DNA of 64,000 bases from Polycladomyces abyssicola (GCF_018326425.1 NZ_AP024601.1:2158001-2222000); one strand, 5' to 3'. Shown: positions 34,253 through 43,717, numbered from the stretch's first letter. Program-made: numbers and translations. The notes: generated by a model from the sequence alone, not told the origin.

Positions 34253-35554
34253 GTGTCAGAAAAAGTAGTTGTTGTCGGTGGTGGATTGGCAGGACTGAGC
34301 GCGGCCGCGCGCCTGGCCTACCATGGTTACGAAGTCACACTGTTAGAAAAAGCACCGAAGTTGGGTGGTCGGGCGATCACCATCCCGATGAAAGGATTTA
34401 ATTTCAATTTTGGAGCTCATGCCATTTACGCCCGTGATAAAAGTGTCCTGCGCAAATATGAACACGAGCTAAATCTCAAGGTGAACTGGCGGGATTTCTC
34501 CCCCAAAAAAGCGTATTACGATCTGGGATCGTTCACAACCCCGATGCCGTCCACTTTGGAACGGTTATTTCAAACCAAAATCTTGGACAACAAAAACAAA
34601 TTGCGTTTCGCCTATGAAGTGATCAAAACACTGGCCCATATCGAACGGGGGGAAGACGGGGTTCCGATCGGCGAATATCTGAAAAAAGAGCCGGAACCTT
34701 TGCGCGATTTGCTGTTAACGCTTGCATCCTCCAACTTTTTCACCAATGAGCCGGAGAAAATACCGTCCCCGCTATTTTTCCAATATTACAGCCGATTATT
34801 TGCCACTCATCACGCTGTGGCCTACATCGGCGGCGGCTGGCAATCCATTGTGGACGGTTTTGCGGACATTCTCACCAAAAACGGCGGTCGAATCCTGACC
34901 AAAGAAAAAGTGCAACAAGTGGAAACGGAAGACAACCGCGTCACAGCGGTTCACGGGAAGGATACGGTCTATCACGCCGATCATTTCATTTTCTGCATTC
35001 CGCCCAAAGAGTTGCTTACCCTGTTCGGCGAAACCCGATTTGCGCCGTTGTTCGAAGAATACAACCGATACGTTCCGAATCAAGTTGTCGTATACGATGT
35101 GGGTCTCAGCAAACGGATCGAAAGCCCTTACACTTACATTTACCATAAAGGGGAACGGGTATTTATCACCGACATCTCTTATTACGATGAGACCTGTATC
35201 CCGGAAGGCGGCCAACTGATGCAGGCTGTTGCTTATCTGACCCAGGAAGAGATCGAACAAAACAAAGCAGATGAAAAAGTGGCTACGATCGAATCCGTTT
35301 ACGACAAACACTTCCCGGGTTGGCGAGATGTATTGGTCGCCAAGCGAATTTCGAAACGTGCCACCGTGCAGGAAATCAAGTGTATCGACGATCAGCGGTT
35401 GATGCCGACCAAGTTCTACAGCATCGCCAATGCATATTTTGCTGGTGATTGGTGCCAAGGAGAAGGACAATTATCCGAGCTTTCCTTCAGCTCCGCCTAC
35501 AACGTCACCAATCGGATTCTGGCTCATCGTGGCGAAGAACACATGGGTGATTAG
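34253..35554 (+). CDS. FAD-dependent amine oxidase/phytoene desaturase-like oxidoreductase
   Basis: 433 residues from GTG 34253 with AGGAG 10 bases upstream. The N-terminal dinucleotide-binding fold is VVVVGGGLAGLSAA (GGGLAG at 9-14) followed by EKAPKLGGRA, the pattern of the CrtI/monoamine oxidase class. The C-terminal FAD contact YFAGDWCQGEGQLSELSFSS is intact. The IGGGWQSIVDGFADIL helix is desaturase-like. No carotenoid genes are nearby, so the substrate is unknown. It is in its own transcription unit. Confidence 0.85.
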   Translation: MSEKVVVVGGGLAGLSAAARLAYHGYEVTLLEKAPKLGGRAITIPMKGFNFNFGAHAIYARDKSVLRKYEHELNLKVNWRDFSPKKAYYDLGSFTTPMPSTLERLFQTKILDNKNKLRFAYEVIKTLAHIERGEDGVPIGEYLKKEPEPLRDLLLTLASSNFFTNEPEKIPSPLFFQYYSRLFATHHAVAYIGGGWQSIVDGFADILTKNGGRILTKEKVQQVETEDNRVTAVHGKDTVYHADHFIFCIPPKELLTLFGETRFAPLFEEYNRYVPNQVVVYDVGLSKRIESPYTYIYHKGERVFITDISYYDETCIPEGGQLMQAVAYLTQEEIEQNKADEKVATIESVYDKHFPGWRDVLVAKRISKRATVQEIKCIDDQRLMPTKFYSIANAYFAGDWCQGEGQLSELSFSSAYNVTNRILAHRGEEHMGD

Positions 35555-35569
35555 AGCAAGTTCCATCAA

Positions 35570-35600
35570 CCTGAGGGGGGAAGCCCCCTCAGGTGACTTT
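35570..35600 (+). terminator. Terminator of the FAD oxidoreductase gene
   Basis: A 10-bp perfect stem CCTGAGGGGG/CCCCCTCAGG with a 4-base loop, then TGACTTTT. Confidence 0.7.
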
Positions 35601-35679
35601 TGCCTCTTGATCCCTTTTCGACTAACTCCAAGGGCATTTGCCGATTCGGCCCCTTTTAAATGACGGTGATTGGAAGTGA

Positions 35680-36702
35680 TCAAACCGGCTCCGGTGTTTG
35701 CGCCATCAAAAACCGTTCCAATGCCAACACTTTGTCTATTTTCCCCGACTTGACGGCCTGATCGGTTTCAATGGCTTTCAACAATAAGGAGCGCAGCGTT
35801 TTTTCTGAGTATGCCTCCCCTTGACGCACAGCCAACTTCACCGGATATGGGTGCAGCCCAAGGGCAGAAGCGATCTGGCGTTCCGATTTTCCTTGCTGAA
35901 CCAACACTTTCACTTGCAACATGATTCGATACTGGCGAATCAGCAAAGCGAGGATTCGAATCGGTTCCTCCCGCTGATACAACAAATCGTACAAAATGGA
36001 CAGTGCCTCGTCCGTTTTCTGCCGCGCGACACAATCCACCAGTTTGAATACATCATGCTCCAATGTTCGTGGGACCAGCTGTTCCACCATCTCCGGCGTG
36101 ATCTCCTCTTTCCCTGCATAGGCGGCCAGTTTCCTGCATTCTTGATCCAACATGCGCAAATCGTTCCCCGTCAACTGGATCAACCGCCGAACCGCTTCCG
36201 GTTGGGCTGCGGCACCCGCTTGTTTCAACCGTTTGGCCACCCAGCCTGGCAACTCTTTTTCTTCCAATGAGGGAAAAGCGACGGTGCAACAGTTCTTCTC
36301 CAACGCTTTCACTGTCTTTTTTCGTGTGTCCAGTTTTTCAGCGGGTACGATCAACACCACGACATTGGATTCCAGGGGACTTTCCGTATACCTCAGGAGC
36401 TCTTCCGGCTGGTGCTCCACATTGTCCTTCCCCTTGACCGCAGTCAAGAACCATGCATTTTTACCGATTACCAACCGGCGCCCACCGAAAAATGAAGGGG
36501 TTTCCGCCTCCTGCACCAGCTGTTGCACCGGGATTTCCTCCAAGTCCAGGATCACTTCATGAAAGGAAGGATCCTCCGAAGGCAGGACATGTTTGCGCAA
36601 CAAGTGGACCATCTCTTCGATCAAAAAACCTTCTTTGCCGTAGAACAAATAAACCGGCTCAATATGCCCCTTCATGATCTCCCGCGCCAAAGTGCGGTAC
36701 AT
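35680..36702 (-). CDS. holA: DNA polymerase III delta subunit (clamp loader)
   Basis: 340 residues. HolA/YqeN features: GHIEPVYLFYGKEGFLIEE with a degenerate P-loop, LTGNDLRMLDQECRKLAAYA in the middle, and the helical collar domain at the C-terminus. It opens the beta clamp during loading. AGGGGGGA precedes the ATG. In B. subtilis yqeN is next to comEC; here a sigma/anti-sigma pair is inserted between them. Confidence 0.94.
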   Translation of the reverse strand: MYRTLAREIMKGHIEPVYLFYGKEGFLIEEMVHLLRKHVLPSEDPSFHEVILDLEEIPVQQLVQEAETPSFFGGRRLVIGKNAWFLTAVKGKDNVEHQPEELLRYTESPLESNVVVLIVPAEKLDTRKKTVKALEKNCCTVAFPSLEEKELPGWVAKRLKQAGAAAQPEAVRRLIQLTGNDLRMLDQECRKLAAYAGKEEITPEMVEQLVPRTLEHDVFKLVDCVARQKTDEALSILYDLLYQREEPIRILALLIRQYRIMLQVKVLVQQGKSERQIASALGLHPYPVKLAVRQGEAYSEKTLRSLLLKAIETDQAVKSGKIDKVLALERFLMAQTPEPV

Positions 36703-36728
36703 TCAGCAGTCCCCCCTGCTCCGCTTTT

Positions 36729-37427
36729 CTACTTTTCTTCTCGTTTTTGAAGCACATCGTATTTTTTCAACACCGATTTCGCTTGACCATCTTTCCCATG
36801 CCAAACAATCAGTACGATCAACTTGCGATCGTCGGCCCAACTGAGTTGGGCTTTGGCTCCATTTTGCCAAGCGGAAGAGCGATACCACAACTTCCCATCC
36901 TTTGTACGCACCTCTACGCGGTTGCCGGACACCACCGCCTGATAGCGCCGATGAGGCGACCATTCGGGCCCATCTCCAGTGTCCTCCACGGATGCTCCGA
37001 TAACAGGTTTATGGCCGGATGAGGTGGGTGGATGGTCCTTTGCTGAGGGGCCACCAGATGGGTTTGTCGCAACCGGCGGTTTTGGGGGCGTGTGGTTTTC
37101 CGTCATCCCCCATTGGGTGATGATGGCACCGATTACGATCGCTGCAGTGATCCCCCCGCTGATCCATCTCATATTGGTGAACCTTCTGCGGAAGGTACGT
37201 GTCGGCTTTGGTTTTTCCAACTGCGGCAGGATGCGGTCGACCACGCTGACAGGCGGTTGGACTTGGGGCAGGAGAGATAAATGCTCATCCAGTCGCTTTA
37301 ACCGCAAGTGAAAATCCGAACAACTGGTGCACACGGACAGATGGGATTGGAGACGTGCTTGTTCCGCCTCTGACAATTCCTCATCCAAACTCCGTTGAAT
37401 CAATTCCAGTGCGTCCTCACACCTCAT
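36729..37427 (-). CDS. Zinc-binding anti-sigma factor (ZAS type)
   Basis: 232 residues. The cytoplasmic N-terminus has the anti-sigma zinc motif HLSVCTSC (H29, C33, C36) with C3 as likely fourth ligand. One TM segment (about 87-108) leads to a Pro-rich linker and an extracytoplasmic domain of about 100 residues that may sense the signal. The start overlaps the sigma gene stop as ATGA, the usual arrangement. It should hold the ECF sigma factor inactive until released, perhaps by proteolysis. Confidence 0.88.
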   Translation of the reverse strand: MRCEDALELIQRSLDEELSEAEQARLQSHLSVCTSCSDFHLRLKRLDEHLSLLPQVQPPVSVVDRILPQLEKPKPTRTFRRRFTNMRWISGGITAAIVIGAIITQWGMTENHTPPKPPVATNPSGGPSAKDHPPTSSGHKPVIGASVEDTGDGPEWSPHRRYQAVVSGNRVEVRTKDGKLWYRSSAWQNGAKAQLSWADDRKLIVLIVWHGKDGQAKSVLKKYDVLQKREEK

Positions 37428-37966
37428 CGTGCGACACCCCCTTCCTTGTATTCAGCCAACAGCTCTTGCAACTGTTTGCGTGCGCGAAATAAATGGGATT
37501 TGACGGTATTGATGGGCAAATTCATTGTTTCCGCTATTTCCTGGTAACTGTAGTCGTGTACATAACGCAACACGACGGCCGTACGTTGTTGATCCGGCAA
37601 TTGCGAAATGGCCATTTTCAGATCCGAATGAAAATGGGATTGGTGCACTGCCTGTTCCGCCTCAGTATCCACCGGCTGCATCTCTTCCGGCATCGGTACC
37701 ACTTTCGATTTGCGGCGGAACTGATCGATACAAATGTTGGTCACAATGCGTTGCGCCCAAGTTTCAAAGCGGGATTGCCCCTGAAAAGTGGAAATCCGAT
37801 GATAGATCTTCAGCAGTGCTTCTTGCGTCGCGTCCAGCGCATCCTGCTCATTTCCCAGGAGATAATAGGCCGTGCGGTAGACTGGTGTCTCGATTTCCCG
37901 CAGCAACCGGATCATGGTCTCGCGATCGCCGGCTTGCGCCCGTTTGACCCATTCCGCTTCGACCAC
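37424..37966 (-). CDS. ECF RNA polymerase sigma factor
   Basis: 180 residues from GTG 37966 with AGGAGGG 6 bases upstream; about 60 upstream in-frame codons are leader. Sigma region 2 is seen in DALDATQEALLKIYHRISTF and FETWAQRIVTNICIDQFRR, and region 4 in YSYQEIAETMNLPINTVKSH. The group resembles RpoE/SigW-like factors with ZAS anti-sigmas, but the exact ECF group cannot be assigned. Probably autoregulated from the site at 37989-38014. Targets unknown; comEC and holA are only neighbours. Confidence 0.92.
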   Translation of the reverse strand: MVEAEWVKRAQAGDRETMIRLLREIETPVYRTAYYLLGNEQDALDATQEALLKIYHRISTFQGQSRFETWAQRIVTNICIDQFRRKSKVVPMPEEMQPVDTEAEQAVHQSHFHSDLKMAISQLPDQQRTAVVLRYVHDYSYQEIAETMNLPINTVKSHLFRARKQLQELLAEYKEGGVAR

Positions 37967-37988
37967 ATCTATCCCTCCTAATTTACAA

Positions 37989-38014
37989 GACGGTCCTAGG
38001 GTATCAAAAGTTGC
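37989..38014 (-). promoter_or_regulatory. Candidate autoregulatory ECF promoter
   Basis: GCAAC (38014-38010), 17-base spacer and CGTC (37992-37989) on the minus strand, just upstream of the sigma gene ribosome site. It has the AAC...CGTC layout of ECF promoters. The leader would be very short. Confidence 0.4.
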
Positions 38015-38186
38015 TTTTTTTCGAAGTCCGGACTGCGTACGCTCTCCCGGGAGCAAATTCATTCCCCATTGTACCATAGACGGACAAGACGAACGGACCG
38101 AGAAAAACGCTCGCGGGAAAAAGATCACCTTTATACCGTAAGGGAGCAATGTTTTTCCGAGCGAAGGCTAGGGAAAGGGCAAGATT

Positions 38187-38225
38187 AAAATCGCGGGCAA
38201 TTTCCTCAATGCGAACTTTGCCCGC
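38187..38225 (-). terminator. Probable comEC terminator in the 320-bp gap before the sigma gene
   Basis: GCGGGCAA/TTGCCCGC stem with a 17-base loop, then GATTTTAATCTT on the minus strand. The rest of the gap (37967-38286) shows no gene. Confidence 0.6.
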
Positions 38226-38286
38226 GTCCTGCGCTGACCGGGTCGGAACGGGTCATCATCTTCTTCCCTGCAGGGCGCAGTTGACG

Positions 38287-40707
38287 TCATCTTACCACCG
38301 GCAACATTGTCTCCACCGTCCAGCCGGCGGGACGAATCCGAATGGTCACCGCCCCATGGCGATCCGTTCGCCATATATGAATCCGATGGCTTTGTAAGCG
38401 ACGGATCACTTCCGGAGCCGGATGGCCAAACCGATTATGTCGGCCGACCGAGATCACGGCGAAACCGGGCCGAACTTGCGCAAGCCATGATTCACCTGTT
38501 GATGTACGGCTTCCGTGATGAGCCACTTTCAGCACATCCACCGGTGGAAAGCGCCACTTTTCCACCACGTCCTCTTCCGCTTCCTGTTCGATGTCCCCCG
38601 TCATCAACAAGCGGAAATGTTGGATCTGCAGTAAAAAAACAATGGAATCATTGTTGGTCCACCCGTCGGTTGAGAGATGCGCCGGATCGGGATGGAGAAA
38701 CTGCCATACAACCCCCGGTTCCAGTGTCCAAGCCGTTCCGGGGGAAGGTGCCGCGATTCGGGCACCGTTTTCGATCAACGTACGCATCAATTGCCGTTCC
38801 GTCGCTGTACGGGGTGGGTGGGGATTACGTAGGACGAGGCGAACGGGGAATTGTTCCGCCACTTTTTGCAAGCCTCCGATGTGGTCTGCATCCCCGTGCG
38901 TCATAATGAGGTAGTCGATTTGTCGGATGCCGCGATAGCGCAGATACGGAACCACCGTTTTCTCTCCCACGTCGTAGGGATGGTGACGCCGTTGCCATGA
39001 CTTCTGCGGAAAAGACACCATCCCGCCGCCATCCACAACGATGACCTGTCCTCGCGGTGTCTCGATGACAGCGCAATCCCCCTGCCCCACATCGAGAAAG
39101 GTGATGCGCGCCTCCCTCTCCCCGTAAAAAGGATGATAGGAGTAAAAGATCAGACCCGTGATCATCACCGCCGAACACCAACGATGCCGCCGGGGATGAA
39201 GCGCGTTACCCGTCCATGCGAACAATGCGTATACACATGCCGCCGCGTATGCCATACACCATTGCCATGACGGCGGTGACCATGACGTCAACATTCCCTG
39301 TTCCTCAGAAAGCCGTTCCAACAACCATAACAGACCTTTCGTCACCTGTGTGCATATCCAGGCAGGCACTGCTCCCCACACAGGTGCAATCCAGCCCAAC
39401 ATCAAGGAAAGGAGTGCCAAAGGGAACACCACGCTACCGACGATGGGCACAATCCATAGATTGACCCACCAAGAACCTGTCGGAAAGTCATAAAAAAAGG
39501 TGATCGTCACCGGAAATGATACCAGATGGGCAATTAACGTGACCGCCAACCATTGATTTGCCCATTTCCACGGTAATGGAAACAGGCTACTGAGTGGTTC
39601 GACCGCCACCAGCAAGCCGAGCGTGATCAAACAGGTCAGCTGAAACCCCGCCTCCAGAAGCTGATACGGATTCCACAACAGCATCAACCATCCTGCCAGA
39701 AACAAAAAGCTCAGTCGGTTGTGCCACATGCCGAAAACCGTGGCAACGAGGGCGAACCCGGCCATCAGGGACGCCCGGACAACGGATGCTTCCGCGCCTG
39801 TTACCCATGCAAATATCGGCAACGATACGATCGTGAGTCCGCCAGCCACTTCACGCGTTAAGCGCAATCGGGTCAACAAACCGTACACGCCCGCAACGAA
39901 GACGGCCACATTCATCCCTGAAATGGCCAACAAATGCGTCAGTCCCCATTCGGCAAACAGGCTGTCGATCTCTTCCGGCACCGCATTCCTCTCTCCCAGC
40001 ACCAATCCGCGAATCAAACCGGATATCTCCTCAGGATAGAGTTGCGCCAACGTGTCGCCCCCGCTCCGCCGAATCCGGTCTGCCCATGCGAATACATCCC
40101 ATGGGGGCGGTTGTTCCGCCGAAACCCCGCGAAGCCCGTCAGCCGACGCGATCCAATGCACAAATTGACGGCGATAAAACGCCCGTGCATCAAAGCCGCC
40201 AGGATTTCTCGCCGGATCCGGGCGAGTCAACCGTACACCGTTCACCGACAGCCGCGTCCCACTCGTCCAATCGCGAACCGTCCGCAACTCCGACTGAGAT
40301 TGTAATCGAAGACGCAACAACACTTTTTCACCAGTCAAGCGTCGAAAGGCACCACGCACCTCCAACCGGTAGACTTTCACCATACAGGTGAGCTGATCTC
40401 CATCCACCTCAGGAGCGGACTGGACGACCCCATGCAGCTTGATCCCGACTTGATCAGTCAACCGATCATCGATGGACGAGACATTGTGAGTATCCACCCA
40501 TGACGTATAGGCGGCTCCGGCAAAAAAAGCCAGTACTGTGCATGTCGTCGTCCACATCCGCCACCGCCACAGGCACAACCACCCTCCTGCTATCCCGAGC
40601 ACTCCTGCCCCTAACCACCACCATCCTTCATACCCGCTTCCCCCTGTCAACACAACGGCGATGCCTCCTATCCATCCACCCGCCAACCAACCCACCGGAA
40701 CTTTCAT
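38287..40707 (-). CDS. comEC: DNA uptake channel ComEC/Rec2
   Basis: 806 residues from ATG 40707 with GGAGG 5 bases upstream; earlier in-frame codons lack a site. Hydrophobic N-terminus and DUF4131-like OB region (about 60-200), Competence channel domain (about 220-480, with GLTHLLAISGMNVAVF), then a metallo-beta-lactamase-like domain from about 535 with LDVGQGDCAVIETP and HGDADH (604-609). It carries transforming DNA across the membrane and may degrade the second strand. Complete, so competence is plausible. It is separated from comEA by about 9.7 kb. Confidence 0.96.
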   Translation of the reverse strand: MKVPVGWLAGGWIGGIAVVLTGGSGYEGWWWLGAGVLGIAGGWLCLWRWRMWTTTCTVLAFFAGAAYTSWVDTHNVSSIDDRLTDQVGIKLHGVVQSAPEVDGDQLTCMVKVYRLEVRGAFRRLTGEKVLLRLRLQSQSELRTVRDWTSGTRLSVNGVRLTRPDPARNPGGFDARAFYRRQFVHWIASADGLRGVSAEQPPPWDVFAWADRIRRSGGDTLAQLYPEEISGLIRGLVLGERNAVPEEIDSLFAEWGLTHLLAISGMNVAVFVAGVYGLLTRLRLTREVAGGLTIVSLPIFAWVTGAEASVVRASLMAGFALVATVFGMWHNRLSFLFLAGWLMLLWNPYQLLEAGFQLTCLITLGLLVAVEPLSSLFPLPWKWANQWLAVTLIAHLVSFPVTITFFYDFPTGSWWVNLWIVPIVGSVVFPLALLSLMLGWIAPVWGAVPAWICTQVTKGLLWLLERLSEEQGMLTSWSPPSWQWCMAYAAACVYALFAWTGNALHPRRHRWCSAVMITGLIFYSYHPFYGEREARITFLDVGQGDCAVIETPRGQVIVVDGGGMVSFPQKSWQRRHHPYDVGEKTVVPYLRYRGIRQIDYLIMTHGDADHIGGLQKVAEQFPVRLVLRNPHPPRTATERQLMRTLIENGARIAAPSPGTAWTLEPGVVWQFLHPDPAHLSTDGWTNNDSIVFLLQIQHFRLLMTGDIEQEAEEDVVEKWRFPPVDVLKVAHHGSRTSTGESWLAQVRPGFAVISVGRHNRFGHPAPEVIRRLQSHRIHIWRTDRHGAVTIRIRPAGWTVETMLPVVR

Positions 40708-40823
40708 CACAACCTCCAGGAAAGGAATGAAATGGTATATCCTTTCCGCAATTCCCGACAAAAACCCTCCTGATTCGACAAAAACTGTTGCCCATTTGTT
40801 ACGGTTCTGTTGAAAATTATTGA

Positions 40824-40852
40824 TTGACAGTTTCCGTCAGACGGATTAGAAT
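40824..40852 (+). promoter_or_regulatory. Sigma-A promoter of the kimA leader
   Basis: TTGACA (40824-40829), 17-base spacer, TAGAAT (40847-40852). Confidence 0.82.
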
Positions 40853-40889
40853 GCTAATCATGACAAAACCTAATAACTGACAATTTCAC

Positions 40890-41010
40890 ACTCCGAGCGC
40901 TGAATCCGTACAGGAACGGGGGAACCAATTTTTTTGGGGTGAATCCGGTGTCTTCACCGGTAGGGTCACTCTCACGGACCCGAATCCGTCAGCTAACCTC
41001 GTAAGCGTGC
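40890..41010 (+). ncRNA. Cyclic-di-AMP (ydaO/yuaA) riboswitch
   Basis: Conserved ydaO aptamer pieces appear in order: CGCTGAATCCGTACAGGAAC, then GGGGGAACC, GGGGTGAATCC, TAGGGTCA, ACCCGAATCCGTCAGCTAA and CCTCGTAAGCG. A terminator follows at 41047. High c-di-AMP should switch off the potassium importer downstream. Confidence 0.93.
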
Positions 41011-41046
41011 TGAGAGGGAAGTGTGCTTCTTCACATGACCGAAAGT

Positions 41047-41076
41047 CATTGAAGTGGACACTTCAATGGCTTTTTG
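41047..41076 (+). terminator. Riboswitch-controlled terminator before kimA
   Basis: A perfect 10-bp stem CATTGAAGTG/CACTTCAATG with a 2-base loop, then GCTTTTT. Confidence 0.85.
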
Positions 41077-41119
41077 TGTTTGAAACAAAAACGGAATCCA
41101 TCTGGGGAAGGTGTATGTG

Positions 41120-42940
41120 ATGTTATCCTCGCTGAAGCGTTTGATCATCGGGCGCCCGCTTCGCACTGAGCAACTGCAGGAGGAAAAACTGCCGGTTTGG
41201 AAAGCACTCCCAATATTGTCATCGGACGCGCTGTCGTCCGTCGCTTACGGTACGGAGCAGATTTTAACCGTACTCGCTCCGATTGGCGCACTGGCACTTT
41301 GGTATTCATTGCCCATATCCGGCGCGATTATCGGATTGTTGACACTGCTCATCCTTTCCTACCGGCAAATTATCCACGAATACCCAGGAGGGGGCGGTGC
41401 CTACATCGTTTCGACAGACAACCTGGGTTGGTTTGCAGGGTTGATCGCCGGTGCGTCGCTGTTGATCGACTATACACTGACAGTGGCAGTCAGTGTTTCG
41501 GCCGGGACAGACGCGATCACTTCGGCGTTCCCGGTTTTACACAAGCACAGTACGCTCATTTCCGTTTTCTTTGTCCTTCTCATCATGCTCCTCAACTTAC
41601 GGGGTTTACGCGAATCCGGCACGATTTTCTCATTCCCCACCTACCTGTTTATCCTCGGCATGCTGGGTTTGGTGCTCGTGGGGTTGGGAAATGTGGCGGT
41701 CCATGGCATTCCTGCTAACGTCCCGCCAGTGACACACACCTTTCCGGCTGGTCTCGGATGGTTTCTGTTATTGCGTGCGTTCTCGTCGGGATGTTCTGCA
41801 TTGACCGGCGTCGAAGCGATCTCCAACGCCACTCCCACCTTCCGTAAACCGGAGACGAAAAATGCGGCGCGTACCTTGGCGCTTCTGGGCTTATTGCTGG
41901 CCATGTTGTTCGGTGGTACCAGCCTGCTGGCATATTTGTACCACATCACACCCAGTCCGACGGAGACGGTGCTTTCCCAGATTGCCGAAGAGACGTTCGG
42001 CAGAACGTTGCCGTATTACTACATCCAGGGGACCACAGCACTGATCCTGATTCTGGCCGCCAACACTGCCTTCGCAGGCTTCCCGCTGTTGGCCTCCATC
42101 ATGGCCAAGGACAAATTCATGCCGCGGATGTTTGCTTCCCGCGGAGACCGGCTCAACTACTCAAACGGCATCATCGTGTTGGCCTTGGCCGCAATCGGAC
42201 TGATCGTGGCGTTTGAGGGAGAGGTGGAACGATTAATCCCCCTGTATGCGATCGGCGTCTTTTTATCGTTCACCTTGTCACAAACCGGGATGGTGGTACG
42301 CAGGTGGAAGCAGCGCAACCCGGGCTGGATGCGTAAAATAGCGATCAACGCTGCGGGTGCGGTCGTCTCGTTTATCGTCCTGCTGATATTCGCCGTCACC
42401 AAATTTACGGAAGGCGCTTGGATCGTGGTATTGGTGATCCCGCTGTTCATCTTCGCCTTTTATCAAGTTCGAAAACACTATGAGGCTGTTGCCGAAGAGC
42501 TTCGCATCGACATCACTGCCGACAAGCCGGAAAAGAAAGATCATGTCATCATCATTCCCGTCGGGGGCATCAGCCGCGTCGTGCGCAACACGATCGCCTA
42601 CGCCAAGACAATCGGGGATGACATCGTGGCGATTCACGTGGCCTTTACCGAGGAGGATGCGGACAAGATGGAGAAAAAGTGGGAGCAATGGAATCCCGGC
42701 GTCCGCCTCGTTGTTACTCGCTCCCGCTACCGGAGCGTCAACGGTCCCGTGCTCCGATTCATCGACCTGGTTCAGGAACGGGTTGGGGACAACTTGATTA
42801 CCGTCCTGATCCCCGAATTCATCCCACGCAGGTGGTGGCAGCGCTTTTTGCACAACCAATCTGCGCTATGGCTCCGTTTCCTGCTGTTGTTGAGAAAAGA
42901 CGTCATCGTCTCCACAGTGCCGTTCCATCTGCGCAAATAA
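41120..42940 (+). CDS. kimA: KimA-type high-affinity potassium importer (APC superfamily)
   Basis: 606 residues from ATG 41120 with GGGGAAGG 8 bases upstream (GTGs a few codons earlier are possible). The first segment (LKRLIIGRPL, LSSDALSSVAYGTEQIL, YRQIIHEYPGGGGAYIVS) closely follows B. subtilis KimA (YdaO). About twelve TM helices up to residue 460 are followed by a cytoplasmic domain (about 470-606) that binds c-di-AMP in relatives. With the riboswitch this gives double control by c-di-AMP. PgpH, a c-di-AMP hydrolase, is encoded at the start of the window. Confidence 0.93.
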   Translation: MLSSLKRLIIGRPLRTEQLQEEKLPVWKALPILSSDALSSVAYGTEQILTVLAPIGALALWYSLPISGAIIGLLTLLILSYRQIIHEYPGGGGAYIVSTDNLGWFAGLIAGASLLIDYTLTVAVSVSAGTDAITSAFPVLHKHSTLISVFFVLLIMLLNLRGLRESGTIFSFPTYLFILGMLGLVLVGLGNVAVHGIPANVPPVTHTFPAGLGWFLLLRAFSSGCSALTGVEAISNATPTFRKPETKNAARTLALLGLLLAMLFGGTSLLAYLYHITPSPTETVLSQIAEETFGRTLPYYYIQGTTALILILAANTAFAGFPLLASIMAKDKFMPRMFASRGDRLNYSNGIIVLALAAIGLIVAFEGEVERLIPLYAIGVFLSFTLSQTGMVVRRWKQRNPGWMRKIAINAAGAVVSFIVLLIFAVTKFTEGAWIVVLVIPLFIFAFYQVRKHYEAVAEELRIDITADKPEKKDHVIIIPVGGISRVVRNTIAYAKTIGDDIVAIHVAFTEEDADKMEKKWEQWNPGVRLVVTRSRYRSVNGPVLRFIDLVQERVGDNLITVLIPEFIPRRWWQRFLHNQSALWLRFLLLLRKDVIVSTVPFHLRK

Positions 42941-42946
42941 ATCCGT

Positions 42947-42992
42947 CAAAAAAAAGCCCGATCTGCGCCGGATGGCAGGTCGGGCTTTCATT
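42947..42992. terminator. Bidirectional terminator between kimA and the methyltransferase gene
   Basis: AAAGCCCGATCTGC and GCAGGTCGGGCTTT form a long stem (one mismatch) flanked by A8 and TTTC; it serves the converging genes. Confidence 0.85.
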
Positions 42993-43000
42993 CGTTCACA

Positions 43001-43606
43001 TCACTTTCGCGGTTTCGCCCACACCAGATGAACTACACCCGCCCAGTGGGATTCCACCTTTTCCACCACCAGATCAGATGAACGGATGAGGTTCATCATA
43101 TCCCGGTTCTGATGACATCCCACCAGGCGGTAGGCCAACGGATCCAAAGCTTTTTGCAGGAAGGAAAGAAACGGGTTGGAACTGAGACCATGCTCCATCA
43201 ACAAAATGAGGCCGTCATTCCTGCACCACCGACTGAATCGATTGAGTACTCCGACGGGATCTTCATAACCGCATAATGACAAGGTGGACACCACAGTATC
43301 AAAGGAATCGGGCGGAAAGGTGAGCGTTTCGACGTCGGACTGGATAAACTCCACCTCAATCCCATATTCATCCGCAGCATTCCTGGCCCTTTTCAGCATT
43401 TCTGGACTGAAGTCGACCGCGGTGATTCTCACACCGGGTGGATAAAAAGAAAAATTGGCTCCGGCTCCCACCGCCACTTCCAGCACGTTTCCTCGTGCAA
43501 AATAAAGGAGTTTTTGCCTCCACTCTTTTTGTGCCTGTTGGATCCGCCTCTTTTCATACCAACGTGCCTGTTTGTCGAACTTTTTGATCAAATCAGCACG
43601 GTTCAT
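43001..43606 (-). CDS. Class I SAM-dependent methyltransferase
   Basis: 201 residues from ATG 43606 with AAGGGG 8 bases upstream. SAM motif I is VLEVAVGAGANFSFYP, motif II VDFSPEML, and SDVETLTFPPDSFDTVVS follows. The FDKQARWYEKRR start and MEHGLSSNPFLSFLQKALDP end resemble UbiE/phosphatidylethanolamine-N-methyltransferase-like proteins. The substrate is unknown. I do not regard it as yqeM. It follows dcd on the same strand. Confidence 0.82.
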   Translation of the reverse strand: MNRADLIKKFDKQARWYEKRRIQQAQKEWRQKLLYFARGNVLEVAVGAGANFSFYPPGVRITAVDFSPEMLKRARNAADEYGIEVEFIQSDVETLTFPPDSFDTVVSTLSLCGYEDPVGVLNRFSRWCRNDGLILLMEHGLSSNPFLSFLQKALDPLAYRLVGCHQNRDMMNLIRSSDLVVEKVESHWAGVVHLVWAKPRK

Positions 43607-43682
43607 GATTGGATCCCCTTGTAGATGTGTTATCGCTGTCACTTTTATTCCACGCCAGCGAACGTCATTCCTCCCAAATAGA

Positions 43683-43710
43683 AACACTCCTTTCATAAGA
43701 AAGGAGTGTT
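43683..43710 (-). terminator. Terminator of dcd
   Basis: A perfect 12-bp stem AACACTCCTTTC/GAAAGGAGTGTT with a 4-base loop, then TTTCTATTT on the minus strand (partly within the stem). Confidence 0.7.
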
Positions 43711-43717
43711 GACCCCA

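Noticed and set aside
43001-43606. Assignment of the methyltransferase as YqeM
   Set aside because: It is away from rsfS/comER and its ends resemble UbiE/PE-methyltransferase proteins.
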